Of a stretch of DNA of 64,000 nucleotides, positions 36,336 to 48,159 are shown piece after piece. Each line of letters begins with the position of its first letter. Within the stretch, counting starts at the first letter, position 1. The stretch is taken from the NCBI GenBank assembly GCA_023213395.1, contig CM041465.1, forward strand, positions 52,769,741 to 52,833,740. Reading direction: 5' to 3'. Origin of the DNA: Cycas panzhihuaensis. Taxonomy: Eukaryota > Cycadophyta. The notes under the pieces were generated by a model. It was not told where the DNA came from and ran no database searches. It worked only from the letters and a program-made list of their open reading frames with translations. A program made the translations under genes and the position numbers.

Positions 36336-37406
36336 GCCCATTCTCCCATAGTGTCAACTGAGGAGGAGGAACTTAGGAGAAACTTAGAGTGACTTAAAAA
36401 CTTAAAAATATTTAGAGACTTAGAATTAGTGTTTGGAGAGTTAGACTTAGAGATTTCAAATCACGAAAGTTTAGCCTTTAGGTCTTGGGAGATTTAAGAC
36501 TTAGAAATATGAGAAGACTTTGGAAGTTATAAGAGAGCCTTAGAAAATATGCCAGATATTAAAGAATTCTCAAGTAGTGGGAGCTCTTCTCCTTCATCAA
36601 AGATCATTTGCCAAGTCCTTAAGTTCAAGAAGCTTTTTTCTTCCAAAGTGTTTAGAGATTTAGAGTAGAATCAACTTCTTCTTTATTCTTTCTTCCTTCT
36701 TCTCAAATTCCTCTACTTTCTCATACTCTTCTCTCTTAGTTCTCAATTTTACCCTTCCTATTTTCTTCTTTTATTCCCTTTTTATCTTCAACTAGTTTGG
36801 AAGATAGGCTTAGGAGCATCTTGGAGGGCCAAATACATTGATTTAAGTCAATACTTACTTCCTTTAAGTAATTTTTTTTATTAGGTAAACTTGTTAATTA
36901 TTTAAGTTCTCTCTTCTTTTGTTTGTTATTCGTAGGAGAAAAGTAGTAAATGGAGAGTCTTAAATAGGTTTATTTATTAGCTTTATTTTTGTCAAGTTGT
37001 CAAGGAGTCCTTCTTTGGTTACTTTTTCTAACTCTCTAATAGTTAAAATATTCTCTTTTCACTTTCAAGTTCCTAGTTGTAAAGTAGGTCATCATTTAAA
37101 GGTGGTCAAAGCACAATATTACCAGGTAACCTTGTTTTCTTTGAGTCTTTTCTTCTTTATTTCCTTAGATTACTTTTGTAATAAATACAAAGGGTTTTAA
37201 TAGATATTTTTGAGGTTTATCTACTTTCCTAGTTGTGATGTCTTAATGCTTGAAGAGATTTTAGTTTGGTCTTAAGATATCTAATCATTATATTAGTAAA
37301 CATCCTTTTCATTCTTTTATTCGAGCTTTAAATCAAAATGGTTCTTATACTCTACTATTACCAGGTTAGTGCTTTTCTACTCACCATTTTACTTAATTGT
37401 AATTCC

Positions 37407-37410
<4 letters not shown>

Positions 37411-37444
<34 letters not shown>
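37411..37444. repeat. (GA)17 microsatellite
   Basis: There are 34 bases of uninterrupted GA repeats. A run of 21 A follows 70 bases later at 37515-37535. Confidence 0.9.
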
Positions 37445-37449
<5 letters not shown>

Positions 37450-37560
37450 AGCTAGGATAAGCATAAGTTTAATGAAAGAACTTTTTATTTTCTCTAGGTA
37501 TATTTGATTTTCTTAAAAAAAAAAAAAAAAAAAAAGTATCTAGATTATATTAGGAAGTGC

Positions 37561-39160
37561 ATTCATACTACATCAATATTATATAATTTTATCTTAAATC
37601 TTCTTTTGACTACCCATTCTCATAAAAATACAAAATCACATACTAGTTTTACATCTAGATTTACTTGCTCTACGGTCCCCTAGGCTGGACCCATTCTTAT
37701 TAGCTAGGACTTATTTAATTGACTGAGATGTGATATCCATAACATATCAACTTTGTCCTTCTTTTGAGAATAAATACAACTTATAGTAAATGATTGTTTA
37801 ATCATCTAGGCCCTAATAATATCAGCATATAAACTCTCCCTCTCTTAATAGCTATTACAGCTCTGGTCATATTCTGAATGCTAAATCTAGTATCTTCTCA
37901 TTATATTTTAGGTTTAGAGTGGCTTCCTTATTTCATATTTCACCTATAAGTGTGGTAATCCTTTAGAATCAAACACATGTATCCTTGGGCCATCCATCCT
38001 TATGGGTGGATCATCATTGGGTGAGTAGGTTCCCAATAACTGACCCCTAATATGTTCGTTAATCTAGGGTTTGAGATCTCCTAGATCTCCACACTCATTA
38101 GTCCTCCCTTTCTTTAGCATAGAGTGATGTAGCATTCTTCCTTGAGGGTGGGCTAGAGGTCTAGGTTAGGATCGCTTCTCTAAAACTAAAACTTAAAAAG
38201 GGTAGAAGAGTAGGAAGCCTTAAGATGATTAATCAAAGAAAAGCTTCCCTTAATGGGCCTTTTATTTTTTCAGAGATCGATTACTCTTCTCCCTAACAAA
38301 AAGGGGATCTTATTATTTTGGTTGTTAAGTTATATTTCTTTTAGTTAAACTTATTTTTAAATTTGTTTATTTCTTTTCTTCCATAAAAAGTAACTAAAGC
38401 ATTATAACAATCACTTAAATTAACTCAAATAATTAAATTGCCTTGTGCATCCACTCTAAATACCTAAAGAAACACCCTTTTTTTCTCAAAAAGGGTTGAA
38501 ATTTTCTCTTGAACCTAATCACCTAAAAATCTCATTTTGAGTTAACTTAGTTTATTAGGTCCAATCCTAGGAATCAAAAACATCTACATATAACTTATGT
38601 ATACTCTTGTCTATGAAAGAACAAATACAAAAATACAACTCTCAAGAGAATCTACCTAATATGGTTCATCAATTAACTTAAAGAAAAAAAAAAAGAATTA
38701 AACATGATTTTTAATAGCATCTTATTACAAATTATATATTTAGATATTACGTCACATCATGGATCATGATGGCACATCAAATTCCACTTTAAAACTTGTA
38801 ATAAGGCATAATAGTACAATAGGGTATAATAGAAGTTAGGTAAAAAAATTTTTTTTTTTCAATATTTGAAGCTTTATCTTACTCTTTAACTTGCCATTAA
38901 CTATTAAGAGATTAATCAACGATTCTTTTTTTATTGGTTGTAATAGAAATCACTAATAGAAAGTACACAAGCTAAGACATGCTTCACCTAGCCACACAAA
39001 TAGGCCACTCCACCTAGGGCATCTAATTATAGTATGGATTTCTTTGGATTTTGAGTTCTTATAAGTACATCTTAGATTAGGTCTTATTAATGGTCCTAGT
39101 TAACAACTAAGACAATATGAGGTAGGTACTTTACCTACCTCTTACTAGAGATTTATTTAT
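37561..39160. other. AT-rich DNA without recognisable genes
   Basis: I see no domain signature in either strand. The text contains scattered phrases typical of old LTR sequence (for example 38030-38290) but no pair of repeats that would define an element. Poly-T and poly-A tracts are frequent. Confidence 0.4.
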
Positions 39161-39164
39161 CATG

Positions 39165-40260
39165 TATAAGTCCATATCTAGAGTTGGAGACTTTAGATAA
39201 GAGTGAGGAGGCTCATAGTTAGGTAATTGTATACTTTTGGGGAGGTGGAATGAGGCATTAGGGGGGCCTCATGATCATCTCTTATTTGAGTATTGAGTAA
39301 ATTATTATAGTATAGAAGCTACTTATTAGCACTCTTTTATTTAGGATCACTTGTCAGTAGAGTTATGCCAAGTTCTTACGTGGATGGATGGGTTATGCCT
39401 CCCAATATCATGTGGGAGAGAGATTTAATTAGGCCTCAATGATCATGGTCAACAAGAGGCTCCAACTTGATAAGATTTGATCCATCAAAATAAGTGGTTT
39501 ACTACTTAGTTCCATGGTCATGGTTCTTTGACCACTTATTGGGCTCATAGCCTTATGATGGCCCATGACCTATCGAATCAGACAATCCTTCCATTTATTA
39601 ATGGCCTTTATAGTTTCAAGGAGAGGGGCATTAGAAGCTTGTGAGTAGAAGCATCTATGCTTCCTACGGAGATATGCTAACCTAAGACTAGTTTATCCTC
39701 AATTCATATAGCAAGATCCACTAGGATTCAGATGTAGAGGAGGTGCCCCTAGTTAGAGGAGATAAAGGCAATAGAGGTGATGATGGAGGTAATAATAGAG
39801 ATGAGGATAAAGATTGAGGTAATAGAGGTGACCGTAGTGGCAATGATGGATATGGCAGAGGTGGTACCTTAATTATTGAGAGATTATTACTAGTTGGGGT
39901 GATAAAGGCCAAAGATCACCCCAATAGAGGCAAGGGATGGGAGCCTCTAGACTATTTCTTATAAACTTATAATTAGAGGGAGAGGGAGAGTTTGTCCTAG
40001 AGGGTGATGATAATGAGTCAAAGGATAAGATATCTTATCATTAGGGGATAATATCTTTATCTATTTCCTCTTATATTACTTTCATTTAATTTGTAGTTAT
40101 GTTTATTATTATTTTTCTCCATGTCATTACTAATCAAGTTCTCTCATTTGTGGTTGCAGATCTAGATGTATTAACTATCGAATTCATTTGGTATGTGATT
40201 AACTTATTATTGCCTGAGATGTATGAGGAGGACTACCCTAAGTGGTATATATTAGGCTTC
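39165..40260 (+). pseudogene. unidentified decayed coding-like region with an acidic/basic Gly-Asn repeat
   Basis: One plus-strand frame is unusually open at 39380-39600, with segments such as YAKFLRGWMGYASQYHVGERFN and NKRLQLDKI. A low-complexity stretch follows at 39720-39870: LVRGDKGNRGDDGGNNRDED, a stop, then GNRGDRSGNDGYGRGG. This encodes a repeated G-N-R-G-D motif from purine-rich DNA. Further on, after a possible splice acceptor (TTGTGGTTGCAG near 40165), comes VADLDVLTIEFIWYVINLLL (about 40160-40250). Stops are present throughout. I do not recognise the family; a transposon-derived protein is most likely. Confidence 0.3.
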
Positions 40261-42137
40261 CAATGCTAGCACATACTCACAAAAGCATCTTTACTCTATT
40301 TATAAGGGTTATAAGATATAGGAAGGGGTAGACTTATTATGAAGCCAAGGGAGTAACAATCTATATATTTTGTTATAAAGCCAATAGATGCACCCTTTGT
40401 GAAGTAACATGTCTTTTAGAAGTAGAATGAAGCCAAGGGACATGACCCCTATATGAATTAACAAATCCATTAGAAGTGGTTATTCATAAAATATTAAAAG
40501 TGTAGGAGTTTAATGGAAGGGATCATTGAGGTGGAATATTTCTTAGAGCTTTAACATTTAGAGGGAATTGAAGGTAATGGTGAATTTTATGAGGAGTCGT
40601 TGCCTCAAAGAGGACCAACTTTCAAACCTTTGACTTTTTTTATTATTTATATATTATCATATGTGGATATGTTTTGAAACCCCATTTGTTTTGTAACCAA
40701 AGTAACTAAGGTCTAAGGCCAAGTAGAAATAATTACTGTTAAAGGATTTTATATGGGAGTCTGTTAACATTTTTACCTAGTTTTTGAATTATAGGTTGGA
40801 TGTCTTAAGGATGAAACATCCTAAAAAGTAGCATTTATTATGAACTACAAATAAGCTTTGTAATAAAATAATTATTTCAAATTAAATTGGGTAGAAAGAG
40901 TCATTCCTTTTAACAGGTTCCTATAGGTTGTATATATATTTCTATAAATATGTGCTTTTTATATAAACTTATCATCACATTTTAAAAAACATGTTATGAA
41001 TCATTTATATTACTCTTGCAAATTATTATGTGTAAATTTATTATACAGTAAGGCTTGTATCATAACCACTCTAAATTACATTGAAAATAAGGACTAATAT
41101 AATAGCAATTATGGAAATGCATAATGAAATGAATTAATAGAAAATATGATAACTTTAAAGTAAAAATGAAATAATATTTAATAATGAAACTTATCTTTAT
41201 TACAAATCTTCCATAGGAGTCTTCCACAAGAATCTTCCACAATAGATTATCCCTCTTCAACGTAATGTAGCCTCTTAAATAAAGCCTCCTCCTAAAGGAG
41301 TGAAGAAATAAATAAAATCCAAAAGTGTAATCTTTTAAATGATTCAACCACTCCTTATATAGACCACACATCCAATTCCTAGAAAAATGCCATGATATTA
41401 TAGGTTAGAATCAATCGTGAATTCATGCTCTAATAATCCATATTTATGATTACAAACTTTAACTATCATAACTTCTTTATACAATGTTAGTTTAGGGCCC
41501 ACATCCACTTATTTTGAAGCTAAAGAGAAGTTCTACGTTGATATTTATGTTTTATAACTTGATTCCTTTTATTTATATATCATAATTATAAAATACTAAA
41601 TATTTCATCTTAAAATATGCCTTGGTCTATTTAGAGTGGCATGCACATAATAATATGATCAATTATTGCATAGGTATCATTTTCATATCCTTAATGCTTC
41701 TTATGGATCTAAAATCCAACTCCATATGATAAAAATATCATGAAAATTATGAAGACACGTATGTGAAAAAGTGTTAAGGGGATGAAATTTAGGCATTTAG
41801 ACCCTTTCACATCTAACAACAGTCACATGTTGTCCTCCATGCAATTATGGGCTAAAGTGAAGGGGCTTAGTGGGCTTAAAAATTATTGAATTTAATTTAA
41901 TTTTTTAACATATTTATAAAAAATATATAACTCTAAAAAATTACATTTATTATTTTAGAGCTTTTATGTAGGCTGCATCAAGGGTTTTAGTATTTTTCTT
42001 ATAGGGCATCAATGAGATGATTTATAGTTATTTTAATTAGTGATTGAGGCATTTGAGGATTTTGGAAGATTTATAACATTATTATCTAGACATCTTCATA
42101 TACCCTTATTCTATTTTCCAAATATGTAGGGCATGTG
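40261..42137. other. AT-rich DNA without recognisable genes
   Basis: The only long frame, 41060-41371 minus (103 codons), has no domain signature and lies in low-complexity AT-rich text. A GCTCTAATAATCCA string near 41427 loosely resembles a reversed primer site, but no LTR boundary adjoins it. Confidence 0.4.
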
Positions 42138-42426
42138 CAACATCAATGTACATCATCTCTATCATTCACCTCTACTAGTCAAGAGTCATGAGGCACTCTC
42201 TAAAACACTATTATGCCTTATGGGCAATACCATGTATATGGAGAATCATTCCTTAGGTTCAATCTTACTCATTATTTTGCTTATACAACATCAATGTGCA
42301 TGATCTCTATCATTCACCTCTACCATTCAAGAGTCATGAGGCACTCTGCGGGACACTATTGAGCCTTTTAGGCAATACCATGTGTATGGAGAATTATTAC
42401 CTAGCCTCAATATTGCTCATTATTTT
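42138..42426. repeat. two tandem copies of a 148-bp unit
   Basis: The units begin CAACATCAATG at 42138 and 42286. They share CATCTCTATCATTCACCTCT, AAGAGTCATGAGGCACTCT, GGCAATACCATGT and TATGGAGAAT. They differ at roughly one base in ten, so the duplication is old. Confidence 0.8.
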
Positions 42427-43880
42427 CAAAGATAGATCCTTAGGAATGACATGGACACCTATCTCTAGCATGTCAATGTTCTTTAGGTTCCACATGAAGA
42501 AGCCCTCTAAGAAATTTAGATTCTTAATGTAGATGAAATGGAGTGGATATTTGCATTTTGGATGCTTCAATTAATGATGCTATCCTTTATGTTAACTAAA
42601 CTAGCCTTGAAAACTTTTAGATTATTGGGGAGATCATGATTTTCCTGATGTTTAGGCTTTAAACCATCTACGACTTGAAGAACTCAAATATGAACCATAT
42701 CATATGGATGATGGGAGATGACTATCAATACCAATATGTAAATTTATGGTTTAAGTAAATAGATAAGTTTATGTAGGCCTTCTAATGATAATGTTTAGGG
42801 GTGCCTCTAGTGGGAGGGGGCCTATAAAGATTATACTTGGTGGATTATTTAGAGACAATGATATAGACATTGTAATTTTAGATACATAATATAGTCCTTT
42901 TAATGAGATAGTCTCTTCATAGGCATATGCTCACTTTGGAAACTCCCAAGTAACTTTTCTTCTTATTATATGAAGATGGTTCTAACTATCTCTCAATAAC
43001 TAAGGGAGAATTAAAAAATATATCCCAAATATCTATATTTATATATCTATAGATAGATAGATACCACAAATAAAGTAAAAGAAAAACCTTCTTAATAACA
43101 AATGAATGTAGTCATGAAGCTAGAAATAATAAGATAGTAAATAGATATCAAATTCACTCTTATTTTACATTCAAATTCTCATGGATTTTCCTTCATTTTT
43201 TACAGAAATTTGTATTAGTTCTTGTAATAATAATAGCTCATATATCCCCTTTTTTTGCATACATATTCTTTTTTTTAAATATATAAAAATTTTAGTATTT
43301 TTCAATGGCCGCCTTTTAGCTTCATTCTAGCAAGGAATCCCAAATCTACAATACTTATAGTGGCCTCCATAAATAAGCCATTTGATAGCTATAACCTTCA
43401 ATAAAATGTTTTTTCTCCTCTTCATCTCTTTTTTCTTTTTTTCTTTCTCTCTTTCTTTATGAAGAGATCGTTTATTGTAGGATGATTAGGCTTGTAATCT
43501 GCACTCTTTTCAACTTGAGAGACTCAACATTGAAAAGTTTTTATATGCTATATTTAAGGCCCACATCATATATTGGTCCAATAAATCAAAAAATAATTAG
43601 TAAAAAATTTAACTTATAAAATTGGAAATAACTTTAAGAGAACTAACCCCAAAAATCTTCTTTCTTTTGTTTTTAATAATGTAAACCTCAAATACTTGCC
43701 CACATTATTTTTAAATTGTCGTAATAGGCACAAACTTAACCTTGTTTTATTAAAGAATTAAAATATTCAAAAATTGCTCAAAAAATTTATGAAAAGAGAC
43801 TCGGCTCGAATATGCTCCAAGATTAAGCTATGGAGATCTGATGGCACTTCTTGGATATGAATCTATTTTCTAATACCAAT
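42427..43880. other. AT-rich DNA; possible non-coding internal region of the element at 43881
   Basis: There is no protein signature. If the LTR candidate at 43881-44274 is real, its internal region would extend leftwards through here on the minus strand. I find no gag or pol fragment and no second LTR. A pyrimidine-rich tract lies at 43400-43460 and short GATA repeats at 43052-43064. Confidence 0.35.
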
Positions 43881-44274
43881 TGTTGGTATTGAGTCATAGC
43901 TTAGATACACTATGCAATATAGAAGTAAAGGATCAAAGGTAGACACAATATAAAAATGGACATCATAAGGTGATAAATGAATGAGATAATGAAATATACA
44001 AAGAATGATAAAACATGTACATAATACAATGATAATGAATTATGTGGAAGAATGGCCAACCTTTAAATTATTTAATAGAATAGTATACATATTTATATGA
44101 TAAATTCATCTCATGTGAGAAAACCTGAAGTTAACTATTAGGTACTTAGCACATATTTTAACTAAGCCTCTAACACACATTTTTATGATATTTATAATAT
44201 AATAATCACAAATATATGTGAGAGTGGGAAGGGAGGCTATTACATCAATATGAAATTGGATATTATATCCAACA
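43881..44274 (-). repeat. candidate copia-type LTR with adjoining primer site
   Basis: On the minus strand this 394-bp block begins TGTTGGATATAATATCC and ends GACTCAATACCAACA, giving short inverted ends TGTTGG...CCAACA. It is followed by ATTGGTATTAGAA, where TGGTATTAGA (43869-43878 region) matches the first part of the tRNA-Met primer site. This is the usual anatomy of a plant copia 5' LTR. No coding part or partner LTR is visible in the window, so a truncated or non-autonomous element is likely. Confidence 0.5.
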
Positions 44275-45053
44275 CAATATAAGAAATATATAAAGATATA
44301 TAGGCTTATCTCTCTCTAGTATTATGAGTGAAAAAATAAAGTAAGTGCATGAATGGCTAAAATTTATCTTTTAATTTTATACTTATCATATTTTCCTTAT
44401 GCTTCTTATATCTTATATTTCAATATTTATTATATAATATATTTGATTCAAATTATGTTTTTAATCCATAAGTTTATTTATCTGTAATTATCAATAAATA
44501 AACCACATAGGTCATTAAATATCGTTATAAAATTTGCTATATACATTACTAAGTAAATATGTCAAGGTCTATTACTACTTAAAATTATTATGTACATGAT
44601 GGATAACATAACATATATTCTATTATATAGGATTGATATGGGAATAAATTTTGAATAATAAATGAAAGTTACAACTTTCAACATCTACCTTTTAACTTAC
44701 ATGTCATAACAATATATAAAAGGGCCCCTTATATAACCACTCTCATTTTTTGTATCTACATTTCAAATAATATGAGATTTTGTTATTCCAACTTATATAT
44801 GGCCTCATTACAAAGGGTGACTCATAACTATCCTAGAATGTTCTTACATTCACATCAATTGATTTTCAAACTTAAGTGGCAGGTAATTATATTTATCTTA
44901 TTTTCTTCTCAATTATTAATATGGTTCCTTATGAGGAAGATGAATCTAGACATATTGTAACCAAATATATTAAGAATCTTTTCATATTACAAGAAGTGCA
45001 CCTACACCTTTTCATAGATTAATTCAAAAGTTAGGTTGAGGAAAATATTTTAG

Positions 45054-45282
45054 TTCATATTTTCTCTAGTTGAAGTAGTTTCTTTAGGATGAAGATGAAC
45101 CTAGACATCCTTGTTGACTACATACATTAGAATGTAACTACCATAGAAATCTCTTTTATATTTTAAAAGTACACCCACATCCTTTGTAATTCATATTTTC
45201 TCTTGTTGAAGTAGTTTCTTTAGGGTGAAAATGAACTTAGGCGTTCTATTGACTACATACATTAGAATGTAACTAGCATAAG
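45054..45282. repeat. direct repeat, two copies at a 136-bp period
   Basis: Units starting TTCATATTTTCTC at 45054 and about 45190 share GTTGAAGTAGTTTCTTTAGG, GATGAAC-type text and GACTACATACATTAGAATGT. A fainter third relative lies at 44930-45020. There is no coding content. Confidence 0.7.
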
Positions 45283-45982
45283 GATGCATATTAACGAGAA
45301 TGGTTAATTGTAGGCATTTTAAGGTGAGTAGACTTGCTTGCATTAAAGATAAAGAAAGGTGATAGTTACAAGTTGAATTCAAAAGATGGTTCCCCTCACA
45401 TATCCTTGGGAACCATGCAATTATTAAGTGTTAAGCCTTTTTAGTTGAATTGCCTAAACCATATAGGATTTCCACACCCCCCCCCCCACCCCGTTAATGC
45501 ACTGCTATTATAAATATAATTTTTAGTTTAATGGACTTAATTGTTCTTCTCTTAAATAACTTAAGACAAATGCAAATGTTATAAAATCACATCCATAATC
45601 ATATATGTTAATCACATTGATATACTTTTCTCTTGGTCAAGTGTGCAGGTCTCTTACCCTACTTAATGGGATACCACAATAATTTTATGTCCTTTTTATT
45701 CATTTAATGAAATGAAATGGCCTATATGATAGAGAAGGTTTCACCAATCTAATGTGAATACTTATTTTTCATTTTATATTCTAGAGCATTAAAGTTGGAG
45801 CCTTTTTATTTATAAATAGTCTTGATGAAATAATGGTTTATATCTATCTTCCCTTAGTAAGTTATCAAGTTTTTCTAAAAGAAGTGAGCCATTAATTGAC
45901 TAGTCATCTTTTTATCTTATACTTTAATAAATCTTTATTAATATACCATGGGTTTTAAAATTAAATAAAATTTAAATAAAAG

Positions 45983-46774
45983 GGTTAAAAGGAAGTGTTT
46001 GTTACCTTCTTTGACACTCAATCACTTAACAGGACAAAATAGATGCTCTACTTGTTGTGTTTTTTAGATGACTTGGTTATTCGTTCCCTTTTAGAATAAT
46101 AGGAGATAATTTTAGGAGGACCCCATTTATAGCCTTATATTTAAGTATCTTTATGATGTTACTTGGTGTATTCAATAATCGCAAGGCTATTGGAGGACTT
46201 AGATGCACTTGTCTTAACTTTCATCAAGAATATTCTATATTAAAGGGAAAAGGCATGATAGGTTGTTAATACCTAATAGATAGAGAGAGAAAACATAATA
46301 AAAAATGAGAATTTTATGGGTGTGTTGCCCCTCAATATGATGCCCTAAAATGTGTTTGACATCTTATTAAGTAAATGTTATGAAGTACACTTCTTTCCTT
46401 TTACAACATAATTACACACCTTAAATGACATAAATAGAATGCATTCATAAGAAATCAATAATTTCAATAAGTATTGCAAATGGTTAAAGGAAGTGTTTGT
46501 TACCTTCTTTAACACTCAATCACTTAATAAGACAAAATAGATTTCTCTACTTGTAGTGTTTTTTAGATGACTTGGTTATCCATACTCTTTTAAAATAATA
46601 AGAGATAATTTTAGGAGGGCCCCATTTATGGCCTTATATTCAAGTATCTTTATGATGTTACTTGATGTATTCAATAATTACAAGGCTATTAGAGGACTTA
46701 GATGCACTTGTCTTAACTTTCATTAAGAATATTCTATATTAAAGGGAAAAGGCATGATAGGTTGTTAATACCTA

Positions 46775-46805
<31 letters not shown>

Positions 46806-47539
46806 ACATAATAAAAAATGAGAATTTTATAAGTGTGTTGCCCCTTAATATGATGCCCTATAATGTGTCTGACATCTTATTAAGTAAATGTTATGAAGTA
46901 CACTTCTTTCCTTTTCCAACATAATTACACACCTTAAATGACATAAATAGAATGCATTCATAGGCAATCAATAATTGCAATAAGTACTACAAATGGTTAA
47001 ATAAAAGGGTTAAAGGAAGTGTTTGTTACCTTCTTTGACACTCAATCACTTAATAGGACAAAATAGATGCTCTACTTGTAGTGTTTTTTAGATGACTTGG
47101 TTATCTATGCCCTTTTAAAATAATAGGAGATAATTTTAGGACCCCATTTATGTCCTTATATTCAAGTCTCTTTATGATGTTACTTGATGTATTCAATAAT
47201 TGCAAGGCTATTGGAGGACTTAGATGCACTTGTCTTAACTTTCATCAAGAATATTCTATATTAAAGGTAAAAGGTATGATAGGTTGTTAATACCTAATAG
47301 ATAAACAAAGAGAGAGAGTCAAAAAGATAACATAATAAAAAAGGAGAGTTTTATGGGTGTGTTGCCCCTCAATATGATGCCCCGAAATGTGTTTGTGATC
47401 TTATTAAGTGAATATTATAAAGTACACTTATTTCCTTTTCCAACATAATTCCACATGTTAAATTACACATAATTCCACTTATTTCCTTTTCCAACATAAT
47501 TCATAAGCAATCGATAATTGTAATAACTATTACAAATGT
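45983..47539. repeat. three tandem copies of a unit of about 0.5 kb upstream of the legumain gene
   Basis: Three units start with GGAAGTGTTTGTTACCTTCT at 45991, 46489 and 47015, so the periods are 498 and 526 bp. Each continues with AGATGACTTGGTTAT, GGACTTAGATGCACTTGTCT, AGAATATTCTATATTAAAGG, GTGTTGCCCC and CATCTTATTAAGT. Between units, differences include variable (GATA/GA)n stretches (46280, 46780-46803, 47300) and small indels. The third copy has an extra rearranged tail (47455-47539). There is no ORF conserved in all three. The array ends about 0.6 kb before the first legumain codons. Confidence 0.88.
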
Positions 47540-48159
47540 TTGTTCAATTTTGAAATATACTCATAAATCAAAATGGTGTAAAACAATTAGGTATGCACTT
47601 GGAGTTTAGTAAGGTTAATTGGATGTTCAAAACATATGAGGGCATTTGTATTGTGTATGAAATGATCAATCCTCTATTGGTTGTTATCCCTCCCTTGTAG
47701 GAGTTAGGGTCCCATATTGAGTTGTGCATCCCTAAACAAGCAATATTGAGTTTTGTATCATGTGCTCTCTCTCTCTCCTATGCGCACCAATCTAAATCGT
47801 TGTCAAGAATATTCTATGTTAATGGGGTAGGGTATAAGATTATAGATTCATAAGATGTAAGATTGTAAAATGTTATCCATAAAGACACGTCACTAACAAT
47901 TTATGGGATTTGGATGAGTGGAAGTATATCCGCAAATAAATTCATTTTGCATTAAGGTGAAGTATTGAGACTATTGATTTGGATGTTTCAAATGGCATAA
48001 TTACTAGAGTTTTAAAGTTGTCTATTCCAAGTGCGTAGAATGCGTGTGGCACTAAACTTTATTATAAGATTCATGTTCATGGGTGGCCAAAACCTAATTC
48101 TGAACTCGTTAAGACGCAAAAGCTTCTTCAAAAGATGTGATTTTGAGTGTTGTCCGTAG
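47540..48159 (+). other. region upstream of the legumain coding sequence
   Basis: This segment should hold the promoter and 5' untranslated part of the legumain gene. It contains short CT repeats (47767-47777) and several TATA-like AT stretches (47820-47870), but none is distinctive enough to call a promoter. The in-frame stop TAG at 48157-48159 closes the reading frame of exon 1 on its 5' side. Confidence 0.4.

Larger units (their letters stand above)
35771..37560 (+). repeat. LTR-like or promoter-like repeat region, unassigned
   Basis: At 36000-36200 many TATCATATTTTT/ATAACC motifs recur, similar to the hairpin region of the Tat-like LTRs (12490-12580) and to 31480-31640. A clear TATA box (TATAAATA, 36328-36335) follows within C-rich sequence. 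Downstream, short ACTTAGAG-like words repeat at 36375-36500. The arrangement looks like U3, promoter and transcribed leader of an LTR, perhaps a solo LTR of a related element. I could not find its ends or a partner copy in the window. Confidence 0.35.

Noticed and set aside
41427-41440. Primer binding site on the minus strand (GCTCTAATAATCCA)
   Set aside because: It has an extra insertion compared with the true site, and no LTR end adjoins it.
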